Below are positions 5,172-5,285 of a stretch of DNA of 5,285 nt, piece by piece. The position numbers and the translations under genes were made by a program. The DNA is taken from positions 1 through 5,285 of the forward strand of contig PUOG01000250.1 in the NCBI GenBank assembly GCA_003552745.1, written 5' to 3'. Each line of letters begins with the position of its first letter. The stretch's first letter is position 1. The notes beneath the pieces were generated by a model. The model did no database searches. It saw only the letters and a list, made by a program, of their open reading frames with translations, and was not told the origin of the DNA. Source of the stretch: Spirochaetaceae bacterium. GTDB taxonomy: Bacteria; Spirochaetota; Spirochaetia; DSM-27196; SKKC01.

Positions 5172-5285
5172 TGGTACGGCAGATTCCTGCACAGAGCATG
5201 GTGAGGATTCGCGAGCGCAAGCCGCAGTTTCCGATCGGTGAGGAGCTTGCCGAGTACCTGAAGCGTTATCAGCGCACCGAAGCGG
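5171..5285 (+). CDS. Unrecognised protein, N-terminal 38 codons (runs off the right edge)
   Basis: The ATG overlaps the stop of the hydrolase-like pseudoenzyme by one base (TAATG), so it is the third gene of the same operon. The visible protein begins MVRQIPAQSMVRIRERKP, then QFPIGEELAEYLKRYQRTEA. There is no signal peptide or hydrophobic stretch, unlike the two preceding genes. The charged helix GEELAEYLKRYQR is the only structure I can suggest. I do not recognise the family from these residues. An internal ATG at 5198 would also give a sensible N-terminus but lacks a ribosome-binding site. Cytoplasmic location is likely but unproven. Confidence 0.68.
   Translation, partial: MVRQIPAQSMVRIRERKPQFPIGEELAEYLKRYQRTEA

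Overview
This looks like a GC-rich chromosomal segment from a spirochaete (Spirochaetota), probably a free-living Spirochaeta-like lineage. That is inference from three things. A 96-residue PUR-domain protein closely resembles the spirochaetal BpuR family. A lipoprotein signal has the relaxed lipobox (Ala at -3) that is common in spirochaetes. The rest is housekeeping content with no mobile DNA. Bacteroidetes also carry the small PUR family, so the phylum call is good but not certain.

Layout. The first 77 bases are the N-terminus of the chromosome-condensation ATPase SMC, on the minus strand. It diverges from rnhB (RNase HII, 335-1006 plus) across a 257-base gap. That gap holds the smc ribosome-binding site, a 13-base palindrome and weak promoter-like elements. 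The 3' end of rnhB overlaps tail-to-tail by 80 bases with the PUR-domain gene (927-1217 minus). Next comes a minus-strand tRNA-Gly(TCC) with its own rho-independent terminator. The rest is on the plus strand: a SIMPL/DUF541 lipoprotein (1598-2326), two tandem paralogous exported proteins of the class C beta-lactamase / penicillin-binding-protein-like serine hydrolase family (2398-3783 and 3780-5171), and the start of an unrecognised gene (5171 to the window edge). Perfect TATAAT -10 boxes lie just upstream of the SIMPL gene and of the first hydrolase.

How the genes fit together. smc, rnhB, the PUR protein and the tRNA are genome-maintenance and expression genes. The SIMPL lipoprotein and the two hydrolase-fold proteins are all predicted to be exported. 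The last three genes form a tightly coupled operon with ATGA and TAATG junctions.

The most interesting point is the hydrolase pair. The first copy has all three catalytic motifs intact (SLSK, YSN, HDG). The second keeps the fold and flanking sequence but has replaced all three (QLSR, ESS, HSA). An active enzyme therefore appears to be co-translated with a full-length pseudoenzyme paralogue. The RNase HII also carries an unusual insertion of about 28 residues between its last two catalytic aspartates, and several genes seem to have extremely short or no 5' leaders.
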